Assembly (NCBI GenBank): GCA_947458275.1
Contig: CANGYR010000011.1
Span: forward strand, 25,109 to 89,108
Direction of reading: 5' to 3'
DNA length: 64,000 bases
Source of the DNA: Chitinophagaceae bacterium
GTDB lineage: Bacteria; Bacteroidota; Bacteroidia; Chitinophagales; Chitinophagaceae
Shown here one piece after another: positions 9,001 through 17,564 of this stretch. The notes below the pieces were generated by a model, which was not told where the DNA came from, did not search any database, and worked only from the letters and a program-made list of their open reading frames with translations. How positions within the stretch are numbered: the first letter of the stretch is position 1; each line of letters starts with the position of its first letter. A program made the translations under genes and the position numbers.

Positions 9001-11990
9001 TTTTATTAATTGCGAATATTACTGTAACTCCAACAAGAAATGGTTGTGCCGGCGCTCCGGTGAATTTCAATATCTCTGTTAAGCCAACTCCATCAGTAAT
9101 ATCAGTACCTGATCAGTCTGTTTGCAGTGGCAGTAATATCAATGCAATTGCCTTTGGAGGAAACACAACAGGTGCAATTTATTCCTGGTCAAATGATCAG
9201 ATAGCAACAGGTCTTGCCGCAAGCGGAACAGGTAATATTGCTGCATTTACTGCGACAAACATTTCCAATCAGCCGGCAGTATCAAATATAACAGTTACTC
9301 CTACACTAAATGGTTGTGCAGGGGCTGATATGAAATTTGCTATCACTGTAAATCCTTTGCCTGATGCTATCCGGTTGAATGATATCGTTGTATGTAATGG
9401 AGCAGTTATCCCGGCAGTTGATATGACTTTGACTTTAAACAGGATTCCTTCAACAGTAATCAACTGGACAAATACACTTTCATCTATTGGTTTGTCAGCA
9501 AGTGGCACAGGAAATATTCCATCATTCACTGCGGTTAACAATACAAACAATTCAGTTAATGCTGACATTAAAGTAACAGCATCTGCATATGGCTGTTCCA
9601 ATGCGCCGATCACCTACAAAATTTCAGTTAAGCCAACTCCATCAGTAACATCAGTACCTGATCAGTCTGTTTGCAGTGGCAGTAATATCAATGCAATTTC
9701 CTTTGGAGGAAACACATTAGGTGCAACTTATTCCTGGACAAATGATCAGATAGCAACAGGTCTTGCTTCTAGTGGAACAGGAAATATTGCTGCATTTACT
9801 GCGACAAATACTTCCAATCAGCCGGCTGTATCAAATATAACAGTTACTCCTACACTAAATGGATGTGGAGGAGCTGATATGAAATTTGTTATCACTGTAA
9901 ATCCTTTGCCTGATGCTATCCGGTTGAATGATCAGGCCTCATGCAGTAAAGAAATTCTTCCCGCAATTGATTTGACAGGTGGTGCAAACAGATTACCTTC
10001 CGGGACTTTCAACTGGGTGAATAATACACCAGCCATTGGATTGCCTGCAAGCGGAAAAGATATCATTCCTTCTTTTACTACAGTCAATAGTACTGATAAA
10101 GTAGTTAACGCGATTGTAACTGTCACACCTTCTTCATACGGTTGTGCCGGTGCTCCGGTAAGCTATAGAATAGCAGTGAACCCAGTTCCTGTTGTTTCAG
10201 CAGTATCGAATCAGACTGTCTGCAATGGAGCCAATACTAATGTTATTCAGTTTACTTCTGGAACAAACAGTGTAGTATATGACTGGACAAATGATCAGTC
10301 TTCAATAGGATTGGCAGCTGCCGGGACAGGTAATATACCTTCATTTAAAGCTTTGAATAATTCAGCTACAGTATTGTTGGCCAACATCAGCGTTACACCT
10401 AAGTTGAATGGATGTATAGGTGATGCAAAAAGATTCAATATTGTGGTAAATCCATCTCCGGTTATTTCACAACCTGCTGATGTGACTGTTTGTAATAGTC
10501 AAAGAATCAACGGCATCAATTTAAGTTCAAATATCGCCGGATCTACTTTTAGATGGAGTAATTCAAATCCAGTCATCGGATTGTCTAACAGTGGTACTGG
10601 TAATATTCCATCATTTACTGCAGTTAACTCCGGTGGCCAGTCTTTGACTTCAATCATTACCATAACGGGAACGGCTAACGGCTGTAACAGTGAAGAAAGA
10701 AAAATGCAGATTACAGTTGCACCATCCCTGACCATTGCTCCGATGCAGGATAAAGCTGTTTGCAGTGGCGGTACGGTTGAGTCGGTTGCTATTAACGGTT
10801 CCATCAGCGGAGTGACATATCAGTGGACTAATACCAGGCCAATGATTGGACTGCCTGCATCGGGTACAGGAAATATTCCTGCATTCGTTGCGAAGAACAA
10901 CGCTGAAGGTCCATTGGATGCAGTGATTCAGGTAACAGCTAATAATTTCGGCAATTGCCCCTCGGCTTCGAGAACATTCAGAATATCTGTTAATCCTTTG
11001 CCTTCCGTAAACGCAGGATCAGATAAAACAGTTTGCAAAGGAAGCAGCACCAACATAACTGCCTCCGGAGCTGTTCAATACAGCTGGAGCCCCTCAGCCG
11101 GATTGAGCTGTACGGAGTGCCCGAATCCGGTTGCAACAGTACAATCTCAAACAGCCTATGCTGTGGAAGGAAAAAATGCTTACGGTTGTAAAGCCATTGA
11201 CTCCGTTATGCTTAAAGTTATCGAGCCCTTTGATATGATTGTTTCTCCCGATGATACAATTTGCTCAGGAGGTTCAGTTCAGTTAAGAGCAATGAAAGCA
11301 TCTAAATACGAATGGTCGCCTGCAACAGGATTGAGTGCAACAGACATCGCAACGCCGGTGGCGAATCCAACAGCAAGTACAACTTATCGCGTGATTGGGT
11401 ATGATGAGAATAATTGTTTTACCGACACTGCTTATGTGTATGTTACAGTTGGACCCAATCCTACAGTTGAAATCGGTCCCAATCTGAGTGTAGCTACCGG
11501 CAGTACAGTAAATTTCCAACCTACTTATACCAACGGACCCATTGCCAGATGGAACTGGAATCAGGACAGAAGTCTGAGTTGTACAAATTGTCCCAATCCA
11601 ACTGCAAGGGTAGAGAACAATACAACCTATACGCTTTCGGTAGAAAATATATACGGTTGCAGAACAGCTGATACGGTGTTGGTAACTGTTTTCTGCAAAA
11701 GTGCTCAGTTCTTCCTTCCAAATGCGTTTACACCTGATGGAGATGGATTGAATGATAAGCTGATGATCAGAGGAGCGGGTATTACGGTGAAGTCATTCAG
11801 AATTTTTAATCGCTGGGGTAATCTGGTATTTGAAAAAACAAATTTTATGGCCAACGATCCTAATTATGCCTGGGATGGCATGGTGAGGGGAGTGCCTGTG
11901 AATCCGGATGTGTATGTGTACACAGCAGAAGTGACTTGTGATAACGGTACCGTGTACATGTTTAAAGGAAATACTACCGTACTTAAATAA
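6084..11990 (+). CDS. Giant T9SS type B sorted surface protein with WG, PKD and PKD-like repeats
   Basis: About 1968 residues from the chosen ATG at 6084; another ATG at 6093 also precedes the signal peptide KKPLSFFILLLSLYSNAQ, and the TTG further upstream is unlikely. Domains in order: WG-type repeats (KNGQWGFINEQG, NKKWMIIDQAG); a carbohydrate-binding-like beta region (NLDFENGNFTGWRCF); three PKD domains (WEFGDGTTATGDTV, WNFGDGN, WDFGDQTGAAG); nine PKD-like repeats of about 91 residues from nt 8583 to 11010, each with a VC(N/S)G start and a SGTGNIPSFTA core; cysteine-paired modules (SCTECPNP); and the gliding-motility C-terminal domain FLPNAFTPDGDGLNDK...FNRWGN. That last domain is the type B signal used by the T9SS for export across the outer membrane. 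A PorP/SprF gene follows directly, the usual partner. Likely role: adhesin or gliding-related filament. Confidence 0.92.
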   Translation: MKPMKKPLSFFILLLSLYSNAQRIGAVNSNSKNNSGSFQSKYNKAAVDIWDEVENYVNGFARVLKSDKFSLINTSGNLIAKVEFDGARNFSHHLAAVEKNGQWGFINEQGINVIPFQFEIAYDFKSDVTAVFSNKKWMIIDQAGKIINTPDIDVCYGFKNGTAQIEKSGRKGVMFENGTITFSGSESAPKKLSQRIANNPTNNAIGSCPNNLDFENGNFTGWRCFVGSVDTIGTTNIVKVNPSAPLANRHRIISRSNPSVIDPFGLFPINPPDGSNFAVKLGNTNIGAQAERIRYTIRVPLNDSNFSIKYDYAVVFQDPGHTAWSQPRFVARLFDSAANKYVDCASFEYISTSNLPGFALSKVDSSVIYKPWSSVFISMRAFAGKTMVLEFTTADCVRRGHWGYAYVDVQSICGEAVQMQYDCNYPNETILDAPPGFEIYKWWNKDFTRLLAQGQHAVLNPGPPANSTIWVEMIPYNNYGCTDTMPVRIYGSFTPSFKVSEKNVVCAPRNISFYNNNTPSVSAVWEFGDGTTATGDTVNHTFLSAGTYVVTLTVTLPSGCIGKVIDTIRITSPTVAVNYAAGNFCNNQTVNFEAIGNNVDSLVWNFGDGNIITTSQLVTNYSYNTAGTFVPSVKVYIKGGCELNPPLPDTIRIEKVNAEFNSFVSANCTATSVLFKDSSYSNFGITGYTWDFGDQTGAAGASVNHVYTSTGNYSVRLIAVGKYGCSDTVIYPVAIRLLTIPNISINATAQSCEKSAVNFTSTIQSADSIASVLWISSDGKSGIGSQFSNIFNQSGNYTVRSIVNTIYGCADTANHAITINAIPQFATTGNQEVCAGQKTNQINLTSNIANTVFSWQNDNTSVGLPASGNGNIPSFTTTNQSSNVMAANVKISASANGCSAPTQELSINVKPLPVINKPTDQTLCNKDNTTPIVFSGNANDITYNWSNNTTSIGLTASGSGNIASFVAANVSNVLLIANITVTPTRNGCAGAPVNFNISVKPTPSVISVPDQSVCSGSNINAIAFGGNTTGAIYSWSNDQIATGLAASGTGNIAAFTATNISNQPAVSNITVTPTLNGCAGADMKFAITVNPLPDAIRLNDIVVCNGAVIPAVDMTLTLNRIPSTVINWTNTLSSIGLSASGTGNIPSFTAVNNTNNSVNADIKVTASAYGCSNAPITYKISVKPTPSVTSVPDQSVCSGSNINAISFGGNTLGATYSWTNDQIATGLASSGTGNIAAFTATNTSNQPAVSNITVTPTLNGCGGADMKFVITVNPLPDAIRLNDQASCSKEILPAIDLTGGANRLPSGTFNWVNNTPAIGLPASGKDIIPSFTTVNSTDKVVNAIVTVTPSSYGCAGAPVSYRIAVNPVPVVSAVSNQTVCNGANTNVIQFTSGTNSVVYDWTNDQSSIGLAAAGTGNIPSFKALNNSATVLLANISVTPKLNGCIGDAKRFNIVVNPSPVISQPADVTVCNSQRINGINLSSNIAGSTFRWSNSNPVIGLSNSGTGNIPSFTAVNSGGQSLTSIITITGTANGCNSEERKMQITVAPSLTIAPMQDKAVCSGGTVESVAINGSISGVTYQWTNTRPMIGLPASGTGNIPAFVAKNNAEGPLDAVIQVTANNFGNCPSASRTFRISVNPLPSVNAGSDKTVCKGSSTNITASGAVQYSWSPSAGLSCTECPNPVATVQSQTAYAVEGKNAYGCKAIDSVMLKVIEPFDMIVSPDDTICSGGSVQLRAMKASKYEWSPATGLSATDIATPVANPTASTTYRVIGYDENNCFTDTAYVYVTVGPNPTVEIGPNLSVATGSTVNFQPTYTNGPIARWNWNQDRSLSCTNCPNPTARVENNTTYTLSVENIYGCRTADTVLVTVFCKSAQFFLPNAFTPDGDGLNDKLMIRGAGITVKSFRIFNRWGNLVFEKTNFMANDPNYAWDGMVRGVPVNPDVYVYTAEVTCDNGTVYMFKGNTTVLK
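9081..9933 (+). repeat. Recent intragenic duplication in the PKD-like repeat region
   Basis: The segment 9081-9385 recurs at 9630-9933, offset 549 bp (183 codons). The two are nearly identical at DNA level, while other repeats in the gene match only as protein. One diverged repeat lies between the two copies, so the duplication unit was two PKD-like repeats. It is in frame and keeps the gene open. Confidence 0.9.
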
Positions 11991-12028
11991 TTAAATAGAC
12001 GTTTGTCTGATAATTCAAAACCTGACCT

Positions 12029-13069
12029 ATGAAAACACTATTATTTAAAAAACTGACTTTTTCTGTGTTGTTGCTTTTCTGCATGAATGGCATTCAGGCA
12101 CAGGATATTAATTTCTCGCAGTTTTACGACTTGCCCATTTTGAGAAATCCTGCACTCGCAGGTATTTTCACCGGAGACATCAGGGTTACATCTGCCTATA
12201 GAAATCAGTGGCAGAGCGTTACCGTTCCTTACCGCACTATGGCGCTGGGTATTGAATATAAAAGAAGTGTTTTCTCCAACGGCGATTTTATTACCATTGG
12301 TGCACAGCTTACAAATGATGTGGCGGGCGATTCCAGGTTCAGTAGAATTCAGGCACTTCCGGTTATCAATTATCATAAATCACTCAGTGCAGAAAAAAGT
12401 ACTTATCTCTCTGCGGGTTTTATGGCCGGTCCGGTGATGCAGTCTTTCGATCCAACCAAACTGAGATTTGATGATCAGTATGTAGGTACGGAATATAATG
12501 CGTCTAACCCTACCCGTCAGACATTCAACAATTCCAGATTGAATTACTTTGATCCTGCAGTGGGGTTGTGTTTCAGTACTGAAACAGAAAACGGAGGCAA
12601 TTTTTATGTCAGTGCAGGTCTTTTTCATTTCACTAAACAAAGAGTATCTTTTCTTCAAAAAAACGATTTTAGGATGTTGCCTAAATATGTAATCAATGCG
12701 GGCTATACATACATGATGGATGAAATCAACAGAATGGTTTTGTATGCGGATTTTTTCCAGCAGGGGGGAGCTGCCCAGGCACAAGGCGGCGCGATGGTGA
12801 TGCATGATTTGCAGGAAAGAGAAGACGGTGAAAAGATGAGTATCAGCGGTGGACTTTTCTACAGATTGAATGATGCGGTTATTCCTGTTGTTAAACTGAA
12901 CTACTACAACATGAGCGTTGGTGTTACCTACGATGTGAATGTCAGCAAACTGGTGCCGGCATCACAATACAGAGGAGGATTTGAAATGACACTTTCGTAT
13001 AAAGGTCTGACAAGAAGTGCACACGATGACCCTGCTTATGATCAGATCAGATGTCCGAAGTTTTTTTAG
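12029..13069 (+). CDS. PorP/SprF family T9SS membrane protein
   Basis: A 346-residue protein with signal peptide (ending GIQAQ) and the N-terminal signature DINFSQFYDLPILRNPALAGIF, followed by SAYRNQWQSV, the hallmark of the PorP/SprF family. The rest is a run of amphipathic strands typical of an outer-membrane beta barrel (LSAGFMAGPVMQSF, YVSAGLFHF, VIPVVKLNYYNMSVGVTYDV). These proteins act in the outer membrane with the T9SS, and type B substrates are commonly encoded next to one. It begins 38 bases after the giant surface protein, so the pair is probably an operon with a dedicated secretion or anchoring role. Confidence 0.92.
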   Translation: MKTLLFKKLTFSVLLLFCMNGIQAQDINFSQFYDLPILRNPALAGIFTGDIRVTSAYRNQWQSVTVPYRTMALGIEYKRSVFSNGDFITIGAQLTNDVAGDSRFSRIQALPVINYHKSLSAEKSTYLSAGFMAGPVMQSFDPTKLRFDDQYVGTEYNASNPTRQTFNNSRLNYFDPAVGLCFSTETENGGNFYVSAGLFHFTKQRVSFLQKNDFRMLPKYVINAGYTYMMDEINRMVLYADFFQQGGAAQAQGGAMVMHDLQEREDGEKMSISGGLFYRLNDAVIPVVKLNYYNMSVGVTYDVNVSKLVPASQYRGGFEMTLSYKGLTRSAHDDPAYDQIRCPKFF

Positions 13070-13075
13070 TAAGAT

Positions 13076-13864
13076 TTATAAACAGAGGAGTCTTCCTCCG
13101 TCAACCGGCAAATTAATTCCGTTGATGTATCCTGCTACCGGACTGCATAAAAATGCTACGGCAGCACCAAATTCTTCCGGTTGCCCGATGCGTCCTACCG
13201 GGATCTCCGCCACCAGCTCTTTCATTACTTCATCTTCCGATTTACCCGTATCGGCCGATTTTTTCTTTATTACATAATCAGCTCTTACGGTTTGAGTGAA
13301 CCCGGGTAATACATTATTTACCGTAATGCCATATGGCCCCAGCTCCGTAGCCAGCGTCTTGCTCCAGTTGGCCACCGCTGCTCTGATGGTATTGCTTACC
13401 CCCAATCCCAATAATGGCTGCTTCACTGACGTGGAGATGATATTGATGATTCTGCCAAAGCCCGCAGCTTTCATTCCGGGAACCAATGCCTGCGTTAAAA
13501 TATGGTTGCATATCAGGTGATTGTTGAATGCAGTTACAAACTGATCTGTGTCGGCATTTAAAATGGAACCTCCTGCAGGACCGCCGGTGTTGTTTACCAG
13601 AATGTGAGCTATGTTGCCTTTTTTCACATACTCATTGATGGCATTCTCAACCTGTTTGCTATCTGTGAAGTCTGCCTTAAGGTAACTGTGTTGTTGCCCA
13701 TTTGATTTGTCGAGTGTGGCAACGGCTTCAATTAATTTTTCTTCATTTCTTGCCATGAGCACCACATTGGCGCCTAATAATGCGAGTTCCACCGCAGAGG
13801 CATATCCCAGTCCCTGGGTGCTTCCGCAGACGATGGCCGTTTTGCCTGATAAATTGAGGTTCAT
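13076..13864 (-). CDS. SDR family oxidoreductase lacking the canonical Tyr/Lys pair
   Basis: A 262-residue Rossmann-fold protein with the cofactor-binding GSTQGLG (residues 14-20), ADFTDSKQV, the NNTGGPAGG variant of the NNAG motif, and PYGITVNNVLPGFTQT. Short-chain dehydrogenases normally use YxxxK. Here the equivalent segment reads GLGVSNTIRAAV, with Ser and Arg at those places. A subgroup annotated as 3-oxoacyl-ACP-reductase-like SDRs shows a similar SNxxR pattern, so this is probably a family feature rather than damage. The reaction is not known. The stop is 6 bases from the convergent PorP/SprF stop, and the gene starts 9 bases after the upstream cysteine-cluster gene, so those two are one operon. 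Confidence 0.85.
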   Translation of the reverse strand: MNLNLSGKTAIVCGSTQGLGYASAVELALLGANVVLMARNEEKLIEAVATLDKSNGQQHSYLKADFTDSKQVENAINEYVKKGNIAHILVNNTGGPAGGSILNADTDQFVTAFNNHLICNHILTQALVPGMKAAGFGRIINIISTSVKQPLLGLGVSNTIRAAVANWSKTLATELGPYGITVNNVLPGFTQTVRADYVIKKKSADTGKSEDEVMKELVAEIPVGRIGQPEEFGAAVAFLCSPVAGYINGINLPVDGGRLLCL

Positions 13865-13873
13865 ATTCTTTAC

Positions 13874-14296
13874 TTATTTTTTAAATCCTGTTTGTATTTT
13901 AAGTTCTTCCACAACATTATAAATAATCGGACAAATGCTGTAGTGAATGAGTGTGCTGAACAACCGTTGCGTAAAATGGGGCTTGTGCAAGTGAGGAAAA
14001 TCTCTGCATTCCGAAAATCTGTTTGCGTAAATGCTGCAGGATTTGTTTTCCAGAAAATGACAGGGAATCGTATTCATGATCATTTGTCCGCCCGCACTTA
14101 CCTCAACATATTGTTCTTTAAAATTTGCCGATGACAAATTTATGCAATCTGCCGCTTTGTCGGCCTCTTCGTCTGTAATGTGAATCATCAGATTCTTGCA
14201 ACAGGCCCCGCATGTCGTACAGTCAATTTCTTTTTCCACCCGCGCATTGATTTTGTGTACCAGGCCATCAATGGTGACAAGATCCCTGTTTTTCAA
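13874..14296 (-). CDS. YkgJ-like cysteine cluster protein
   Basis: About 140 residues with the zinc/iron-binding-type pattern CTTCGACCKNLMIHITDEE, then PCHFLENKSCSIYANRFSECRDFPH. The Cys spacing fits the YkgJ (CxxCxxCC-type) family, whose function is not settled; a metal cluster is likely. The start is uncertain. No ATG exists in this frame: the marked start is TTG at 14296, and the open frame continues upstream for about 35 codons (DENDAFRTFLK) to a TAA. Homologues, from memory, carry a similar FxxFLK segment, so initiation may lie at a non-ATG codon upstream. It is co-directional with the SDR gene. Confidence 0.75.
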   Translation of the reverse strand: MKNRDLVTIDGLVHKINARVEKEIDCTTCGACCKNLMIHITDEEADKAADCINLSSANFKEQYVEVSAGGQMIMNTIPCHFLENKSCSIYANRFSECRDFPHLHKPHFTQRLFSTLIHYSICPIIYNVVEELKIQTGFKK

Positions 14297-14674
14297 AAAT
14301 GTCCGGAAAGCATCATTTTCATCTGTCTTTTTTTCGGCATTCAGCGCAATGGTCTCTTTATTGATTTCTATGTTGATGTGAATAGTTTTATGTTGATATA
14401 ATCCGTCAAAGTTAAAGGTAATGTTTTACCTTTTTTCATTCATCCCCAATTCAATATCAACCCGTTATATAATTGATTTCAAAATATTTACGCACATAAT
14501 AAGCAACTTTGTGGATAAGTCAATCAGCCTATTTACCGAGCCATTAAATTAAATTCGCGGACGGGAAATCCTGATGTTTCCCCTTTTTTATTATATGTAA
14601 AGATTGACAATGTTTATCAGTTTATATAAATTAACCTCTAAACCGTTAAACCCTTAAACCTTTAAACCTTAAGA
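14297..14674. other. Divergent intergenic region upstream of topoisomerase IV subunit B
   Basis: The left part holds the possible N-terminal extension of the cysteine-cluster gene. The rest should carry divergent promoters. A TTTG at 14508-14511 followed 18 bases later by TATTTACC is a weak match to the Bacteroidota -33/-7 promoter pattern. Short AAACC-containing direct repeats (ACCGTTAAACCCTTAAACC and similar) lie just before the start codon. Confidence 0.3.
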
Positions 14675-16561
14675 ATGGCTGAAAAAGAAATATTCGATTA
14701 CACCGAAGACAGTATCAAGAGTCTCGACTGGCGGGAGCATATCCGTCTAAGGCCTGGTATGTATATCGGAAAACTCGGTGATGGCAGCAGTGCCGATGAT
14801 GGGGTATATGTTTTAATAAAGGAGGTGATCGACAACTGTATTGATGAGCATACGATGGGCTATGGTAAGCATGTGGAGGTTACAATTGAAGGCAAAACCA
14901 TTACGGTCAGAGATTATGGTCGTGGTATTCCTTTGGGTAAACTGGTTGATGTAGTCAGCAAAATCAATACCGGTGCCAAATATGACAGCAAGGCATTTCA
15001 AAAAAGCGTGGGGCTGAATGGGGTGGGTACCAAAGCCGTGAATGCACTCAGTAATTATTTTAAGGTAACTGCATTTCGCGAAGGGAAGGAAAAGACGGCC
15101 GAGTTTGAAAAAGGGGTATTGATAAAAGAACATAAGGAAACAGCTACCAAACAGGAGAATGGTACTGAAGTGATATTCATTCCGGATGATACAGTTTTCA
15201 AAAACTTTCATTTCGTACAGGAATATCTTGATAATCAGTTCTGGAATTATTGTTACCTGAACGCCGGACTGATCCTCAACCTCAACGGAAAAAAATATGT
15301 GAGTAAAAATGGCCTGCTCGATTTGTTGCAGCGCAAGACAAACGAGGATGAAATTCGTTATCCTATCATCCATCTGAAAGGGGAGGATATCGAAGTGGCC
15401 ATCACGCATGAAAATGGTTACGGAGAAGAGTATTACAGTTTTGTAAACGGACAATTCACTACACAGGGCGGAACGCATCTTGCTGCATTTCGTGAGGGCT
15501 TTGTAAAAACAGTGCGCGATTTTTTCAAGAAAGATTATGATGCGGCCGACATACGGGGAAGTATTTGCGCAGCCGTATCAGTAAGGGTGCAGGAGCCGGT
15601 ATTTGAGAGCCAGACAAAAACCAAGCTGGGTTCTCATACGGTATATGAGAATGGCCCTACGATGAAGAATTTTGTAGGAGATTTTCTATTGAAGGAACTC
15701 GATAATTATCTCCACCGCAATCCTTCTGCAGCCGATGCATTGAAAAAACGCATTGAGCAGAACGAACGCGAAAGAAAAGAACTGGCAGGTATAAAAAAAC
15801 TGGCCAATGAAAGAGCTAAGAAAGCTAATCTGCACAACAAGAAATTGAGGGATTGTAAGTTTCACTATAATGATGAGCCTACAGGAAAAGACAAAGAGGC
15901 CATTGTAGAAAAACAAAAAGAAAGTACCATTTTTATTACCGAGGGAGACAGTGCCAGTGGTTCTATCACCAAGGCAAGAAGTGTGAATACACAAGCCGTA
16001 TTCAGTTTGAGAGGTAAGCCATTGAACTGTTACGGGCTTACCAAAAAAGTGGTGTATGAAAATGAAGAGTTTAATTTATTGCAACACGCATTGAATATTG
16101 AAGAGGGGTATGAAGGGTTGAGATACAATAATATTGTAATCGCCACCGATGCGGATGTGGACGGTATGCACATTCGGTTGTTGCTGATGACTTTCTTCCT
16201 TCAGTTTTTTCCCGATCTGGTGAAGAATGGCCATGTGTATATTTTAGAGACGCCTTTGTTCAGGGTTAGAAATAAGCAGGAGACGATTTATTGCTATGAC
16301 GAAACGGAAAAGCAAGCGGCGATGAAAAAGCTGGGAGCTAAACCTGAAATCACTCGCTTTAAAGGGTTGGGAGAAATCAGTCCGGATGAATTTGCGCGCT
16401 TCATTGGGGTGGATATGAAGTTGCAACCGGTAATCATGGAACAGGGAGAACACATCCAAAATTTGCTGGAGTATTATATGGGAAAAAACACACCACAGCG
16501 GCAGGATTTTATTATTGAGAATTTGAAGGTGGAGGTGGATTTGGTAGAATCAAGTTCGTAG
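14675..16561 (+). CDS. parE: DNA topoisomerase IV subunit B (ParE/GyrB type)
   Basis: A 628-residue type IIA topoisomerase ATPase subunit. The GHKL ATP-binding site is visible as [13 protein letters not shown] (catalytic Glu and Mg-binding Asn), [11 protein letters not shown], and the lid [14 protein letters not shown]. The transducer domain follows (QTKTKLGSH). The TOPRIM domain shows TEGDSASGS and [12 protein letters not shown], the acidic residues that bind Mg for DNA cleavage. With ParC it decatenates daughter chromosomes using ATP. Length fits the Bacteroidota ParE type. It is encoded two genes upstream of the A subunit on the same strand. GyrB is the alternative name, but the compact length and adjacent ParC-type A subunit favour topo IV. 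Confidence 0.92.
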   Translation: MAEKEIFDYTEDSIKSLDWREHIRLRPGMYIGKLGDGSSADDGVYVLIKEVIDNCIDEHTMGYGKHVEVTIEGKTITVRDYGRGIPLGKLVDVVSKINTGAKYDSKAFQKSVGLNGVGTKAVNALSNYFKVTAFREGKEKTAEFEKGVLIKEHKETATKQENGTEVIFIPDDTVFKNFHFVQEYLDNQFWNYCYLNAGLILNLNGKKYVSKNGLLDLLQRKTNEDEIRYPIIHLKGEDIEVAITHENGYGEEYYSFVNGQFTTQGGTHLAAFREGFVKTVRDFFKKDYDAADIRGSICAAVSVRVQEPVFESQTKTKLGSHTVYENGPTMKNFVGDFLLKELDNYLHRNPSAADALKKRIEQNERERKELAGIKKLANERAKKANLHNKKLRDCKFHYNDEPTGKDKEAIVEKQKESTIFITEGDSASGSITKARSVNTQAVFSLRGKPLNCYGLTKKVVYENEEFNLLQHALNIEEGYEGLRYNNIVIATDADVDGMHIRLLLMTFFLQFFPDLVKNGHVYILETPLFRVRNKQETIYCYDETEKQAAMKKLGAKPEITRFKGLGEISPDEFARFIGVDMKLQPVIMEQGEHIQNLLEYYMGKNTPQRQDFIIENLKVEVDLVESSS

Positions 16562-16585
16562 TTTGTGGTTTGTGCTTTGGTGTTT

Positions 16586-16685
16586 TTTTACCGCAGAGCC
16601 GCAGAGGACGCAAAGTTTACGCAGAGATGAAACACAAACATACGAAGCATAACCACAAACCACAAACAACAAACCACAAACTCTA
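16586..16685. repeat. Half copy of the CCGCAGAG element plus CCACAAA tract
   Basis: 16586-16627 carries TTTACCGCAGAGCCGCAGAG and GACGCAAAGTTTACGCAGAG. This is one arm of the palindromic family found complete at 20087, 27577 and 29719. It is followed by repeats of CCACAAAC/AACCACAAAC up to about 16685, directly before the DUF1835-type gene's leader. Confidence 0.75.
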
Positions 16686-16735
16686 TATTAAGTAAATAAA
16701 TTTCAAAACAACCTATATCATAAATTAGTATAAAT

Positions 16736-17554
16736 ATGGTTCACATAGTTTTCAGCACCGCAGATGCGGCCGTATTGCAATCGGCGATAGAGCTGGATGA
16801 AACGCTGCAGGGGCAGGTAGTAGTAATTAAAGATGATTATTCTGTAGGGCCGATTGATAATATTTACGTTGGCGAAGGAATAGATAAACGCAAGGAATGG
16901 TGGAACAGCGTTTTGGCCGGAGGCGATTTTGAAAAGAAAAAAGAATCGGAGGAGTTTGATGATTATAAATCGGCAGCAGAGTTGGTCGGTACGATGCGTC
17001 GCGACGAGAATGAAGTAATCTGGATTTGGGCGGCACAAAACAAAGTGGATGTAAGCGGCTATTACTGGCTCTTGCATTATATGAAAGAGTTTCAGGGGAG
17101 GGTGCATATACTTTATTTGAACAACCTTCCATTTATCAATGAGAAAGGAAATATTTTTTATCCTGTTTGGTTGAATGAAATTCCTGCGAAAGAATTTTTG
17201 AAGGCAAAAAAACTGGCCAGAGAAATTACTTTGAGTGAGTTTGAAGTGGATCCTGACGAATGGACCAAATTGTGTTCGGAAGAAAAAGGAGTGAGAATAC
17301 TGGAAGGAGGGAAGAAGCTGGTGCAGCATGATTATTCTTTTTACGATAATGACCTGAAGCGCTATGTGACAAATGACTGGCAGAAAGGTTCTAAGATCAT
17401 CAATAATTATCTTTCAAAAGCAAAGCATACTACCGGTGAAGCATACCTGCTGTGGAGATTGAAAGAGTTGATTGCAGCAGATTCTTTCGAAGTGCAGGGC
17501 AAAGTGGCGAATATGAAAGATTTTGAAATCAAATGGAAATCCGCAGGAGCATAA
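16736..17554 (+). CDS. DUF1835 domain-containing protein
   Basis: A 272-residue cytoplasmic protein with the DUF1835 N-terminus (MVHIVFSTADAAVLQSAI, then DDYSVGPIDNI) and a C-terminal part rich in charged helices that fits DUF3658 (KLCSEEKGVRILEGGKKL). The biochemical role is unknown. It lies between the topoisomerase IV B and A subunit genes and stops 10 bases before parC. Co-transcription with parC is therefore likely, though a functional link to the topoisomerase is only suggested by position. Confidence 0.85.
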   Translation: MVHIVFSTADAAVLQSAIELDETLQGQVVVIKDDYSVGPIDNIYVGEGIDKRKEWWNSVLAGGDFEKKKESEEFDDYKSAAELVGTMRRDENEVIWIWAAQNKVDVSGYYWLLHYMKEFQGRVHILYLNNLPFINEKGNIFYPVWLNEIPAKEFLKAKKLAREITLSEFEVDPDEWTKLCSEEKGVRILEGGKKLVQHDYSFYDNDLKRYVTNDWQKGSKIINNYLSKAKHTTGEAYLLWRLKELIAADSFEVQGKVANMKDFEIKWKSAGA

Positions 17555-17564
17555 AGTTTGAATT

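Noticed and set aside
14508..14537. Bacteroidota-type promoter before the topoisomerase IV subunit B gene
   Set aside because: The -7 half matches poorly and the spacing is at the edge of the usual range, so it was not listed as a promoter feature.
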